This document shows, piece after piece, positions 34,613-44,125 of a stretch of DNA of 64,000 nucleotides (its first letter is position 1; each line of letters opens with the position of its first letter). The stretch lies in the NCBI GenBank assembly GCA_017304675.1, contig JAFKLS010000018.1:646307-710306 (forward strand). The letters are read 5' to 3'. The position numbers were made by a program, and so were the translations under genes. Origin of the DNA: Sphingobacteriia bacterium (GTDB lineage: Bacteria > Bacteroidota > Bacteroidia > Chitinophagales > Chitinophagaceae). The notes beneath the pieces are model-generated. The model had not been told where the DNA came from, did not search any database, and worked only from the letters and a program-made list of their open reading frames with translations.

Positions 34613-35952
34613 TAACAAATAAAAATCAGTGGTATCAGAAACGAAATTTAAGGACGTCTAGTTTTATAGATGACTCTTCAGCCCTTGATAATTTTCATGT
34701 GGGTATAATCCTCCCAGAAAATATAAATGAAAACAGAATATTAAAGTTAACTGAACTTACTTTAAATATTTTATCAAGATGGTGTTCTAACATTTCAATT
34801 GACAACCCTTATCCCGAAATAAATGAACATCTTCTTAAATTATTGAAAATAAATGATCCTTACATTTCTGTAACATTCAATTCTATAAAATCATTCAAAT
34901 CTCATATCAATGTTTTTATTTCACCAAGACAAATTACAGATATGGATCATGATTATATTTCTATTGACGGCAAAGGTTGGCTATCCTGTTGTTCATTTAA
35001 TAAAACGACCTCTTTACCGGAAAGTAAATCACAAAATGATATTATAGGTATTTCCTTTGCTGCATGTTTGGTTAATGCAGAATTGTTCAGATATTCTATA
35101 CATAAACCCTGCGTCCCATATACAAAATGGTATTCAGTTTGGAATCTTGAATGCTATGATTATCAACCTGTAAAAGATGATGGTCAGGATTGGGTTCAGT
35201 ATGATTTAGGCAATATAAACTTGATAGGTTGTGGTGCTATTGGTTCAAGCTTTGTTTATCTTTTCCCTTTCACAGGTTTAAAAGCAAATTTTCTTTTGAT
35301 TGATCCCGATCCGTTAGAAATACATAACACGAGCAGTTCACTTCTTTTCAGTGCTGATGCAGCAATTAAAGGAGAGCTAAAGGTTTTACAGAATAAACAA
35401 TGGTTAAATCAATATGACATTAATGCAGAAATTTTTCCGCACTATTATAATAATTTAAGTAATAGTAATTGTGATTTGGTTTGCTGCTTTGCAAATGAAA
35501 AAGATATTTGGGCTTCATTACAAAATAATTATCCGCCACTGACTTTTCACGCAACAACTTCAAAAAATTGGAGTGTAAATATTGGTCGTCATATTCCCCT
35601 TATCGATGAATGTATTGCCTGTACTTTTAAAGACATAATTAAAACCGAATTTGTTCCAATTTGTGGTGGTGTGGAACTCCCTACAATCAATACAGAAACA
35701 GAAACACACACTGCGATCTTACCATATTTAGCACCTGTTGCAGCTGTAATATGTTTAGCACAAATAATTAAAACAGTCAGTGGTAAGATTGAAAAAGCAG
35801 GTGTCACTAATTTTAGTATGCTAACTCCAAATGGTTCCTTCATAGAAGACATTACAAAATTTGGCAATTGTACAATATGTGAAAGCCAAGAAGTTCTTTA
35901 CAAAAAGAGCTTTGGTAAAAAAAGTAAATTTTGGGCGTTATCCCTTAGATAA
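34609..35952 (+). CDS. E1-like activating enzyme, ThiF fold (BilD type)
   Basis: A 447-residue protein. The N-terminal 195 residues are not a known catalytic domain. From about 200 lies a ThiF/MoeB-like adenylation domain: nucleotide loop NLIGCGAIGSSF (207-212), acidic FLLIDPD (Asp232), then the Asn/Lys region NTSSSLLF and AIKGELK. Cys335 or Cys338 (DECIACTF) is the candidate thioester cysteine, near a second pair CGG and CTICES. It would adenylate the C-terminus of the ubiquitin-like protein and hand it to the E2. Last gene of the operon. Confidence 0.88.
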   Translation: MITNKNQWYQKRNLRTSSFIDDSSALDNFHVGIILPENINENRILKLTELTLNILSRWCSNISIDNPYPEINEHLLKLLKINDPYISVTFNSIKSFKSHINVFISPRQITDMDHDYISIDGKGWLSCCSFNKTTSLPESKSQNDIIGISFAACLVNAELFRYSIHKPCVPYTKWYSVWNLECYDYQPVKDDGQDWVQYDLGNINLIGCGAIGSSFVYLFPFTGLKANFLLIDPDPLEIHNTSSSLLFSADAAIKGELKVLQNKQWLNQYDINAEIFPHYYNNLSNSNCDLVCCFANEKDIWASLQNNYPPLTFHATTSKNWSVNIGRHIPLIDECIACTFKDIIKTEFVPICGGVELPTINTETETHTAILPYLAPVAAVICLAQIIKTVSGKIEKAGVTNFSMLTPNGSFIEDITKFGNCTICESQEVLYKKSFGKKSKFWALSLR

Positions 35953-36063
35953 TCTATTATAATATTCCTATACTTCATATTTATACTGAAATATTTCACT
36001 TTCGCGGCTAGGCGAAAAGGTTGCATTTTGAAAATCACTCTGAGGTAAGCATAAAAAAACAAT

Positions 36064-36091
36064 CCACCTTTTCGGCTGGGCTAAAAGGTGG
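36064..36091 (-). terminator. Terminator of the ribbon-helix-helix gene
   Basis: CCACCTTTT and AAAAGGTGG form a nine-pair stem around a ten-base loop; on the minus strand a run of seven T follows. A related sequence, GGCTAGGCGAAAAGGTTG, precedes it at 36007. It also lies 110 bp after the ubiquitin-like operon and may insulate the two. Confidence 0.7.
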
Positions 36092-36122
36092 TTGCTTTAC
36101 AATAAAAAATGGAAAGGGATAT

Positions 36123-36305
36123 TTAATCTATAATAAGACATTCAGGATACTTACTCTTGAAGTAATCAAATAAGGATTCCCGGATAATATCGGATTTCTG
36201 TCTGCGAGTGATGCTACATAATTTTTCTAATCTTCCTTTTTCAACCTTATCGATTCTAAGTCTTAAAAATTCATTTTTAGTTCTGGTTCTTTTAATCTTT
36301 TCCAT
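36123..36305 (-). CDS. Small ribbon-helix-helix-like DNA-binding protein
   Basis: I use the start MEKIKRTRTKNEFLRL, because the frame upstream has no coding character. The 60-residue product has a basic strand then two helices (RLRIDKVEKGRLEKLCSITR, RQKSDIIRESLFDYFK), the layout of CopG/MobC-like proteins. It stands divergent to the primase-helicase gene and may control its copy or initiation, or act as an accessory mobilisation protein. Confidence 0.7.
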   Translation of the reverse strand: MEKIKRTRTKNEFLRLRIDKVEKGRLEKLCSITRRQKSDIIRESLFDYFKSKYPECLIID

Positions 36306-36422
36306 GGCTGTCTTTATATATAAATACTTGGCCGTTGATGTAAATCGTAATACTTGCCATATTTTTTTTGCCACAATGGATTTTGATGTATTCCATAGTA
36401 TTTATTAATAAATGGAATACAT

Positions 36423-38864
36423 ATGAATATCAACACATCGGGAATTACTTACAGCATAACTATTGACCCGACACAACAACAACATAAACCATCCAAGAAG
36501 CAAATGGGAATCATCACCAATCATTTAAACTTGGTAACCGGACTAACCATTAATGAATTCGCCACCTACTCAACTTCTCCTTATAGTTATTCTTGGAGCG
36601 GCGGATTATTTAATGGAAAGATTTGCAATGCGAATTGGTATCAACAATCTGTATTTGCTTTAGACTTTGATAAAGGATTAATTTCTATTGATGAAGCACT
36701 TAAAAGATTAAATGAATTGGAAATATTTCCTCAATTATGGTATAGTACATTTTCTGATAGCTCTGCTTTCAGAAAATTCAGAATAATATTCTTTGTTGAT
36801 GAACCAGTAGAAAATGAAGCGTTAAGAAAATTGATTACGACATCACTTTTAGGATTATTTCCTGAGGCTGATAAGCAATGTAAAAATGCAGGAAGAATAT
36901 TCCTCGGAGGAAAAGAAGCTCATGTTATAAATCAGCAGCCCATTCATTTAAAAAGATTAATAGATATTTTATCTATTGAGCTAATTGCTAAAGATGGCGG
37001 GCGAACAAGAAAGATTAATAATGCTCTTTTAGAATCCAGTATGAAAACTGGCACAAAACAGGCACTTCTATATAATAACTATAGAAATGTACATTCTGTG
37101 CCAGATTCTAATAATAAACTCACTACATCCATAGAAGGGGGCGAGGTCATTGATTTTGATGTAGCAAGACAAAGAGTAAAAATATTTGATGAATTTTTAA
37201 AAGGGAAATGGTTGCACCATGACCAGTTATTTGGGCTAGCCACAAATCTTTATTACATAAGGGGTGGAAGAAGCTTAATGAATACAACTATGAAATATTA
37301 TAACGATCTAAATCAAACACATTACACCGAGAATAACTTCAATATCCTAACCTACTTGAAAAAGGTATCCTATCCACCCATTCCTATTCATTCATTTTCA
37401 CCATATAAAGAGGATAATGACTTCCATGATTTAATTTCAGCTACCAAAGACCAAAGAGGACATATTGAACAGATTGAACCTATTGTAAGGATGTCGCTGG
37501 GCGAAGCAGAAACACTGTTTTTAGACCGCTTTACAGAAGTTATGGATGATTCTACCACGGATAAAATCCATCTGTTTATTCTTCCCACAGCAATCGGAAA
37601 GACCGAAGCAATATTATCAGCGAAAGCCACGATAGCCGCTCCCACCAACAGTTTGAAAGATGAGATTGGAAACAGAATGAAAGTAGAATATGTTACAACG
37701 CCGGATGCAGTTGTTTTTGAAAACAGTTCCATCAACAGAAAATTGGATTACTATTATTCCATTGGACTACCCAAAAAAGCAACAGCAGTTTTGTATGATG
37801 TTGTAAGTGAAAAGAACTCATGGAAATATTCTAATAACGATATTATTCAAGCCGATGAATATTTATCTAAATTAAAATCATCCTATTTTTCTACTAATAC
37901 AATTCTTACTACTCATGCAAGAGCAATACACTCAGATTTTAGTCATGATACAATAATATTTGATGAAGATCCACTGACCTCACTCATAGATATAAAACAA
38001 GTTTCCATTTCTGATATTCAAAAATTAGATAACCAAACAAGATTAGATAATAATGATTTAAACAATATCATCAACTATTTGAAATCAACTATCCCATCAG
38101 AAATTACTGCAACGCCTTTATTCGCCGTTGACATTGATGCACTAGTTGATAAAGTAACCGTATCAAGCATTCAAACCAACATTTTTGATTTTTTCAATAG
38201 CTCCTACTTGATGAAGGATGAACAGAATTATGATGTTATACATTATGTGGTAAAAAGACAATTACCAAAGAATAAAAAAATAATTATTCTGTCTGCCACA
38301 CTTCCCATTTACATCTACCAAAAACTTTATGGTGACAGGTTGAACGTAATCGACATCAGAGATGTTGAACAACAAGGTCAAATCATTCAATACACAAACC
38401 GTTCATGTTCTCGCAATTCATTGCAACGATATGTAAGTGATATCAGTCAAACTGTTGGGGATAAACCAGTAATTACTTTTAAGTCATTTCAGCATCATTT
38501 TAACAATCCGGTTGATGACATGTATTTTGGTAATTGCAGTGGGTATGACAATTTAAAAGGAAAAGATATTGCAGTAGTTGGTACACCACACAGAGATAAT
38601 ATTCAATACTTGCTTACCGCAAAAGTTTTGAGAATAGATTTCAAAACTATTGATACAACCATGAGTTTTCAGAAAATAGAATACAACGGATTTAAATTCA
38701 AATTCAATACTTACGACAATGAAGAACTCAGAAATATTCAACTTGCTTTTATTGAAAGCGATTTAATTCAGGCTGTTGGTAGAGCAAGAACATTAAGAAC
38801 GGATGCAACAGTAGAAGTTTGTTCGAATTTTCCATTGAGGATGAGCAATCGGTTTATCTATTAA
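36423..38864 (+). CDS. Primase-like N-domain fused to SF2 helicase, element replication protein
   Basis: An 813-residue protein. The N-terminal part resembles an archaeo-eukaryotic primase: FALDFDKG near residue 77 supplies the acidic pair and FSDSSAFRKFRIIFFVDEPV the later basic strand. The C-terminal helicase has Walker A LPTAIGKTEAIL (about 385), DEAD-like IIFDEDPL (about 508), motif III LSATLP (about 620) and motif VI QAVGRARTLR (about 782). This fits the initiation or replication protein of an integrative element. It has its own upstream region of about 117 bp, shared with the divergent regulator. Confidence 0.75.
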   Translation: MNINTSGITYSITIDPTQQQHKPSKKQMGIITNHLNLVTGLTINEFATYSTSPYSYSWSGGLFNGKICNANWYQQSVFALDFDKGLISIDEALKRLNELEIFPQLWYSTFSDSSAFRKFRIIFFVDEPVENEALRKLITTSLLGLFPEADKQCKNAGRIFLGGKEAHVINQQPIHLKRLIDILSIELIAKDGGRTRKINNALLESSMKTGTKQALLYNNYRNVHSVPDSNNKLTTSIEGGEVIDFDVARQRVKIFDEFLKGKWLHHDQLFGLATNLYYIRGGRSLMNTTMKYYNDLNQTHYTENNFNILTYLKKVSYPPIPIHSFSPYKEDNDFHDLISATKDQRGHIEQIEPIVRMSLGEAETLFLDRFTEVMDDSTTDKIHLFILPTAIGKTEAILSAKATIAAPTNSLKDEIGNRMKVEYVTTPDAVVFENSSINRKLDYYYSIGLPKKATAVLYDVVSEKNSWKYSNNDIIQADEYLSKLKSSYFSTNTILTTHARAIHSDFSHDTIIFDEDPLTSLIDIKQVSISDIQKLDNQTRLDNNDLNNIINYLKSTIPSEITATPLFAVDIDALVDKVTVSSIQTNIFDFFNSSYLMKDEQNYDVIHYVVKRQLPKNKKIIILSATLPIYIYQKLYGDRLNVIDIRDVEQQGQIIQYTNRSCSRNSLQRYVSDISQTVGDKPVITFKSFQHHFNNPVDDMYFGNCSGYDNLKGKDIAVVGTPHRDNIQYLLTAKVLRIDFKTIDTTMSFQKIEYNGFKFKFNTYDNEELRNIQLAFIESDLIQAVGRARTLRTDATVEVCSNFPLRMSNRFIY

Positions 38865-38934
38865 CCTATGTGGCTAAAATATCTTCAATCGTAATTAATT
38901 ATTATATTTAGTTACTCAAAATAATCTACTTTTT

Positions 38935-39702
38935 ATGCCATTCATTCAACCACACAATAGAATTTACTATTACTGTTCTTTAGCTACTGCACTTGAATTT
39001 ATTTTACCAAAATTTGAATTATTATTATCCCCAATAGAAAATACAAATGATCCAAGAGAAAACAAAAGCTTCTATTTTAAGCATCGAAATAATATCTATA
39101 CTAGTCCAATCGATAATGACTTAATTAAACTAAACAGAGAAATTAGTGAAACTATAAGAGAAGGCTGCAAGGTTTTATGCTTTTGTCAAGATACTGATGT
39201 TTATTGGGGTTCTTTATTATCTAAGATGTGGGCACACTATGGCGGCAATCACAAAGGCGTATGCTTAGAAATTGACAAAACAGAGTTTATAAATGAAAAT
39301 AAAACTGCTTATGATTTTGATTTGTTTAGGCCAATATCTTATTTTAAGTATAACCCCAATAAGCATCCAGAATATAAATTAATTGATCATACAACTATAA
39401 AAAATGGCGACAGAGAAAAATATTTAAAAGAAATATTTCGAAAAGAACATCTTAATTTTTTATTTTTTACAAAAAATATTGAATGGGAAAGTGAAACAGA
39501 GATTAGACTTTTACATTTTAGCAATAACTTTAATAACGAATACTGCTCGATTAGAAACAGTCTCAAAAACATTCACTTAGGAATAAACTTTCACAGTTCG
39601 TATATCCCTGCAATTCAGAACTTAATAGAAGGAATAAATATTGATATAAAAGTGCTTGAGTATGGTGATGTAGGATTAATGTTCAAAAATTTAGGTGATT
39701 AA
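38935..39702 (+). CDS. DUF2971 domain protein
   Basis: A 255-residue protein with the DUF2971 pattern: IYYYCSLATALEFIL, then ENTNDPRENK, CFCQDTDVYWGSLLSKMWAHYGGNHKGVCLEID in pieces, and a C-terminal VLEYGDVGL. The family is frequent in defence islands and abortive-infection loci; its activity is not established here. It opens a run of five plus-strand genes with gaps of 10-23 bp. Confidence 0.85.
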   Translation: MPFIQPHNRIYYYCSLATALEFILPKFELLLSPIENTNDPRENKSFYFKHRNNIYTSPIDNDLIKLNREISETIREGCKVLCFCQDTDVYWGSLLSKMWAHYGGNHKGVCLEIDKTEFINENKTAYDFDLFRPISYFKYNPNKHPEYKLIDHTTIKNGDREKYLKEIFRKEHLNFLFFTKNIEWESETEIRLLHFSNNFNNEYCSIRNSLKNIHLGINFHSSYIPAIQNLIEGINIDIKVLEYGDVGLMFKNLGD

Positions 39703-39724
39703 AACAGACTAATTATCTGCTATT

Positions 39725-40666
39725 ATGGAAAGCTTTTTTGATTTTTATGAATTACATAACTCCACTAATAAAATCCTGCCATTCAGGAGTAGTCCATCAA
39801 TTAAAAGATGTAGGTTTTGTAATGAACAGTATCCTTCAGTCACATTCAACAATGTGCCACATTTAGTTCCCGAACTTTTTGGTCGAAATAATCTTACTTC
39901 GAATTTTGAATGCGATAAGTGTAATAAAAAATTTCAAAAATTTGAGAATGATACTGCGACGATGATTCAACATTATCTTGCTTTACTTAATATCAAAACA
40001 AAGAAAGGTACTCCAACTTTTCAATCAGTAAAAATTCCTTACGGAAATTCTACAATTTTAAAATCCATAAATAATAGTCGGAATCTCAACTTCGGAACCA
40101 ATCTTAATGACTTTAATTATGATGAGCAAGAAAAATCATTAACGATAAAGTTTAGAACAAAAAAATTTCGGCCTTTCTCAGTGTATAAAATTTTTCTAAA
40201 AATGGGTTTATCTCTTTTAACAGAAGAAGAATTAAAAACAAACAGACATTACTTTGAATTCCTAAATTCAGAGGAGCCAATTATGAATGGTATGCAAATA
40301 TGGACAATTCAGAGATACATGTTAAAAACTAAATTTCATTTAATACCTAATGTGAATTTATATAGAGCAAAAAAAACATTAATAAATAACACTGAATTTC
40401 CTGAATATGTTTTATTGATAAATTTTGCCAATATTATTTTTCAATTTTTTTTGCCGATTTCAATAAAAAATATAAATGAACACAATGATGAAAACAGATT
40501 GAATCTTGAACTATTCCCATCGTTTGTTCTTGATGATATAACAAGACTTAAAGAAATAGATATGTATAGTTTGGAACTAAATGAAACAAATAAAATTTCA
40601 ATTACAGACAAAGTGATTTTATATTATGAAAAGAAGGAGACTTCACAATTAAATAAAAGCATTTAA
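39725..40666 (+). CDS. HNH-type endonuclease-like protein
   Basis: A 313-residue protein. Residues 30-75 show an HNH_5-like zinc site: CRFCNEQYPSVTF, the His of NVPHLVPELFG, and FECDKCNKKFQKFEND. The remaining 240 residues are mixed helix and strand without a recognised domain. A DNA- or RNA-cutting role in the operon is likely but inferred. It follows the DUF2971 gene by 22 bp. Confidence 0.72.
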   Translation: MESFFDFYELHNSTNKILPFRSSPSIKRCRFCNEQYPSVTFNNVPHLVPELFGRNNLTSNFECDKCNKKFQKFENDTATMIQHYLALLNIKTKKGTPTFQSVKIPYGNSTILKSINNSRNLNFGTNLNDFNYDEQEKSLTIKFRTKKFRPFSVYKIFLKMGLSLLTEEELKTNRHYFEFLNSEEPIMNGMQIWTIQRYMLKTKFHLIPNVNLYRAKKTLINNTEFPEYVLLINFANIIFQFFLPISIKNINEHNDENRLNLELFPSFVLDDITRLKEIDMYSLELNETNKISITDKVILYYEKKETSQLNKSI

Positions 40667-40683
40667 AAAAGAGTAGATAAATT

Positions 40684-42114
40684 TTGGAAAGAATTTACTT
40701 TGATAAACAAATATTCAGTTACCTATTTAAAGGTACAGATCCTGTATATCAGAAATTCTTAAATGATTTATATTCTAACAAAAAAAATTTTCTTTACTGC
40801 TATTCGCATGGGCATTTGCTTGATTTAAAAAATGACCCAAGTGATATCAAATACAAAGAATTAGAATTCATTGAAACACTTGTTGGGGACAATTATTTGT
40901 CATATCACGCAGCAAACAAAACCACTTCTGCATATTTAGCAAAACCGCTCGAAGCATTTAAAGATGTTGAAATTGAAGAAGAACCCTTTTCACTTACTAA
41001 TCTATTTGATAATATTGATTTGAGTTTAACTACGCCCGAAGAAAATGAGAAAATTGCTTTAGCAAAGGATGCCTTATTGAATCATAAGTTAGACTTTGGG
41101 TTTTTACAATCAGAAGTAATAGCAGGTGAACAAAATAAAATATTAAGCAAAGTTTTACCTTTTGGTAACTCTTCAATGACATTGGTTGAATGGTCTGAAC
41201 ACTTGATGGATTTTTTGAAATTAATGCAAGAAGATAAATCAGTCTATAAAGAATTAAGAATAATTGCTGATAAGTACATTAACAACAAAAAATACCCAAT
41301 TGACATAAATGATATAGATTTTAATGACGACCTAAAAAATTCTGTGCTGCAAAAAACATTCATTGAATATGTAAATGGAAACTTAAATCCAAACGGGGGC
41401 AAAGAAATAACAAATTACGATTTCTTTATTAATGCATATTTTACGCTTGACCTTTTAGGAATTAGCAAAGAGCCATCAAAATCAGTAAAATTTAGAAGCT
41501 TGCTCAATGATGGATATCATAGCTATTATGGAGCTTTCTGCGATTATGTCGTATCCGGAGATAATGGATTTTTAAAAAAGACAAAAGCAATGTACAAGTT
41601 GCTAAACATTAAAACAAAAGTTTATCATATAGAAGAATTTATTGAATACTTTTATTTATTATCAAGAACAGAAAATGATTCAAAAACCTTTTTTGATCTT
41701 CTAATAAATGACATACAAAACGGATTGGTCATAAATTCAAGGCAAGCAATTACAAATGATAGATTCACCACTACGATTAAACCATTCCATAATTATTTCG
41801 GCTATTTTAACATGCTTGAGAATATCACAGAAAATAATAGAAATTATATATTTCTCTCAAGAAAGACAGAGAACTATTCCTATTTTAGTTTTTACAGAGA
41901 ATATCAAGGAGTAATAAACAAGGCAGTGAAGTTATTTGGTATTGATAATAATTTAAAAGGAGAGTTTGAATGGGAAAAAGAAATAGATGAAATAAACAAA
42001 AAAACTTGGAAAGGGCGAACTTGGAATCTTGGTCATATCACATTAATAATTGAAATAAATAGCGGCACAGAAAAATTGAGTTTATTGATTCTATTTCCCG
42101 AAACACAAAAATAA
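40684..42114 (+). CDS. Large PIN-like domain protein
   Basis: A 476-residue protein with a TTG start; no in-frame ATG lies near. The N-terminus IYFDKQIFSYLFKGTDP and the region CDYVVSGDNGFLKKTKAMYKLL, near residue 300, are the first and last acidic elements of a PIN-like ribonuclease fold, with a 250-residue insertion between. The C-terminal 150 residues are unassigned. It sits between an HNH-like and a PD-(D/E)XK gene and probably works with them. Confidence 0.65.
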   Translation: MERIYFDKQIFSYLFKGTDPVYQKFLNDLYSNKKNFLYCYSHGHLLDLKNDPSDIKYKELEFIETLVGDNYLSYHAANKTTSAYLAKPLEAFKDVEIEEEPFSLTNLFDNIDLSLTTPEENEKIALAKDALLNHKLDFGFLQSEVIAGEQNKILSKVLPFGNSSMTLVEWSEHLMDFLKLMQEDKSVYKELRIIADKYINNKKYPIDINDIDFNDDLKNSVLQKTFIEYVNGNLNPNGGKEITNYDFFINAYFTLDLLGISKEPSKSVKFRSLLNDGYHSYYGAFCDYVVSGDNGFLKKTKAMYKLLNIKTKVYHIEEFIEYFYLLSRTENDSKTFFDLLINDIQNGLVINSRQAITNDRFTTTIKPFHNYFGYFNMLENITENNRNYIFLSRKTENYSYFSFYREYQGVINKAVKLFGIDNNLKGEFEWEKEIDEINKKTWKGRTWNLGHITLIIEINSGTEKLSLLILFPETQK

Positions 42115-42124
42115 AACTCACACT

Positions 42125-42745
42125 ATGGCAGAATGCATTGAATGTGGAGAATACACAAAGTTTAATGGTGGCTTATGTATCAAGTGCTACCATAAAAAAA
42201 ATCAAAAAACAGTAATAGAGACTGACGATTTTGATGACGAAGATGATCTCGGCGGTCTGACAGACAAGGAAAGAAAGTATCGATACGGCATGATAAAAGG
42301 ACGTATCGCAGAAACTTTAATTCAAGAATTATTTTTAAGTCTTGGCTATAATGTATTCCGCTATGGTATGGAAAATACAATTCCGGGTATAATGGAATTA
42401 TTGAAAGGTGTTCGCTCTGATGTTGCACAAGAAATAAGAAGAATGCCAGACTTTGTAATGCAGAACCCGAAAACAAAAGACGTTTATTTTGTCGAAGTAA
42501 AATTTAGATCAAGCGGTGAGTTTAAGATTAAAGACCTTCCAAAAAATTATCCTTACACCAATGCATACATAATACTGGTTTCCAAAAAACATATTAAATG
42601 TGTAACAGTATCGGAGTTGCTTGAGGGGAAAGAAATAACTCCAACTTCTCATAATTATTTAGGTAATAGGAAGGAATTCGACCTTGATAAAGATGTCATT
42701 ATAGACTTCTGCAATTTCGCAATTCAGTTTTTTGAGAATGTTTAA
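42125..42745 (+). CDS. Zinc-ribbon PD-(D/E)XK nuclease-like protein
   Basis: A 206-residue protein. Residues 4-23 form a four-Cys zinc ribbon (CIECGEYTKFNGGLCIKCYH). An acidic linker follows. A restriction-endonuclease-like core runs from GRIAETLIQELFLSLGYNVF through RRMPDFVMQNP (Asp) to YFVEVKFRSSGEF (ExK). The catalytic residues are all present. It follows the PIN-like gene by 10 bp and overlaps the next gene. Confidence 0.8.
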   Translation: MAECIECGEYTKFNGGLCIKCYHKKNQKTVIETDDFDDEDDLGGLTDKERKYRYGMIKGRIAETLIQELFLSLGYNVFRYGMENTIPGIMELLKGVRSDVAQEIRRMPDFVMQNPKTKDVYFVEVKFRSSGEFKIKDLPKNYPYTNAYIILVSKKHIKCVTVSELLEGKEITPTSHNYLGNRKEFDLDKDVIIDFCNFAIQFFENV

Positions 42746-43766
42746 ATTACTTTTTATGGAAAGTGAATTTAAAAGTTTTGAATACTTTAAATCTTCGCTT
42801 ATTGACCCTTTTTTTGAGTTAGAAGAAGTTCTATCTAATAAAACCCATCCTTGCTATACCAATTTACAATTTGATATTGACAATATCGACCCTGTAATAC
42901 TCGAAAAATTTGTAGAAGAAAACAATATTGATAAGTTTTTGGATAGATATGAAGATAAGCATAGGGGTAGATGTAAATTCTATTTAATTGAGACAATTCA
43001 AAAAGAAATAGCTGAAAAAAGGCTTGAAATTTTAAGTGACACTTCAAATAAAACACTTCCTTATACTTCTGAAAACTTCAATGATATTAATATTTTAGAA
43101 AATAATCTTGTTTACACAAATCAGTTTTCATTATATAATAATGGATACAATTACAAAGATTACGTTTATAGCCTATCGCCTTCTACCAATGCATCTAACT
43201 CTAGTTATTGGATTTCATCTGTAATATCAAATTTAATCGAAGAAAGGGGTTTAAATTTTAAAATTCGTCTTGACCCATTTGTTGAAAAACACTGTTCTGA
43301 TTATAGTCCGATGTTTTATAAGATGACAATCTATGGTCGAAAATTAGATTGGAATAGATTAAAAAATATTCAAGAAGATGAGCATGGGAGATGGATGAAT
43401 GAAAATTTTATTTCAGGAACAGAGTGGACTGACTTTGTATGGCGACCAGAAAAAAATGAACTGCATTTCACTTGCGAAGAATTACCAAAAATTGAAGATT
43501 TGAAAATTCGCGGAAGCCGATATTTTCATGCAATATTTGACAAAGTAACTGGTTTGATAAAACACTGTGATGGGGCGATTAGAATTTATTCAAATGAAGA
43601 ATTTAATAACAGATTAAAGTTTCATGTTCGCAATGCTGAAGTAAGAAAGATTGGCAAGCGAGTTAAAATATTTCAACTTGATGATTTTATTGACCAAAGC
43701 ACATTCGGATTAATAGTTACGAATTTTATGGTTTGGAATCAAGATATTTTCGATTATTTCAATTAA
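42738..43766 (+). CDS. Unknown protein, last gene of the nuclease-rich operon
   Basis: About 340 residues, soluble, with no recognised domain. The ATG at 42738 overlaps the stop of the preceding gene; Met at 42756 (MESEFKSFEYFK) is an alternative start. Aromatic-rich segments (WISSVISNLIEERGLNF, YGRKLDWNRLKNI, WRPEKNELHFTCEELP) suggest a compact alpha/beta fold. Tight coupling to the four upstream genes is the only clue to its role. Confidence 0.65.
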   Translation: MFKLLFMESEFKSFEYFKSSLIDPFFELEEVLSNKTHPCYTNLQFDIDNIDPVILEKFVEENNIDKFLDRYEDKHRGRCKFYLIETIQKEIAEKRLEILSDTSNKTLPYTSENFNDINILENNLVYTNQFSLYNNGYNYKDYVYSLSPSTNASNSSYWISSVISNLIEERGLNFKIRLDPFVEKHCSDYSPMFYKMTIYGRKLDWNRLKNIQEDEHGRWMNENFISGTEWTDFVWRPEKNELHFTCEELPKIEDLKIRGSRYFHAIFDKVTGLIKHCDGAIRIYSNEEFNNRLKFHVRNAEVRKIGKRVKIFQLDDFIDQSTFGLIVTNFMVWNQDIFDYFN

Positions 43767-44029
43767 CAACTATATATATTTTGTCGTGATCTTCATTTAT
43801 ATTATTATCCTCAAATTTTTTAGCCTGCCCAATTTATATAATCTTTCAAATCCAAGTTAATATATATTCAAACCCAAATCTCCTCTGTAGTTGTAATACA
43901 TTTTTGATTGGCATTTATCGGTGTATGGCACTGTCTCTTATTTGAAGTTTAACCCATTTTTTATCGTAAATAGTTTATGTGCTTCGTGTCTTTTTGTGGG
44001 AACGGTGATATTTATTATAAAGAGTAGAA

Positions 44030-44125
44030 ATGAAAACAAATCGATTAAAATTAATTCTCACCGAGGCGCAAGTAAAGCAGCTGATGCAGGAAGTAATAAC
44101 CGAAGCAAACACACAAAGACCATGA
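44030..44125 (+). CDS. 31-residue small protein, translationally coupled
   Basis: The frame MKTNRLKLILTEAQVKQLMQ ends with its TGA overlapping the ATG of the next gene (ATGA). The amphipathic LTEAQxKxLMxEVI pattern resembles short proteins seen in Bacteroidota phages and islands. It is more probable than the long read-through frame in the other phase, whose hydrophobic start (FFIVNSLCASCLFVG) runs across it. Confidence 0.5.
   Translation: MKTNRLKLILTEAQVKQLMQEVITEANTQRP

Noticed and set aside
24621..35952. PRTRC-type plasmid system (ParB-, ThiF-related cassette)
   Set aside because: A ParB-domain protein and a ThiF-fold protein are both present, but they lie in separate operons on opposite strands. 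The ThiF protein is linked to an E2, a JAMM peptidase and a multiubiquitin protein, which fits a conjugation system better.
43921..44121. N-terminal extension of the small acidic protein with a hydrophobic segment
   Set aside because: It runs over the coupled 31-codon gene in a different phase; the internal ATG at 44122 overlaps that gene's stop and is the better start.
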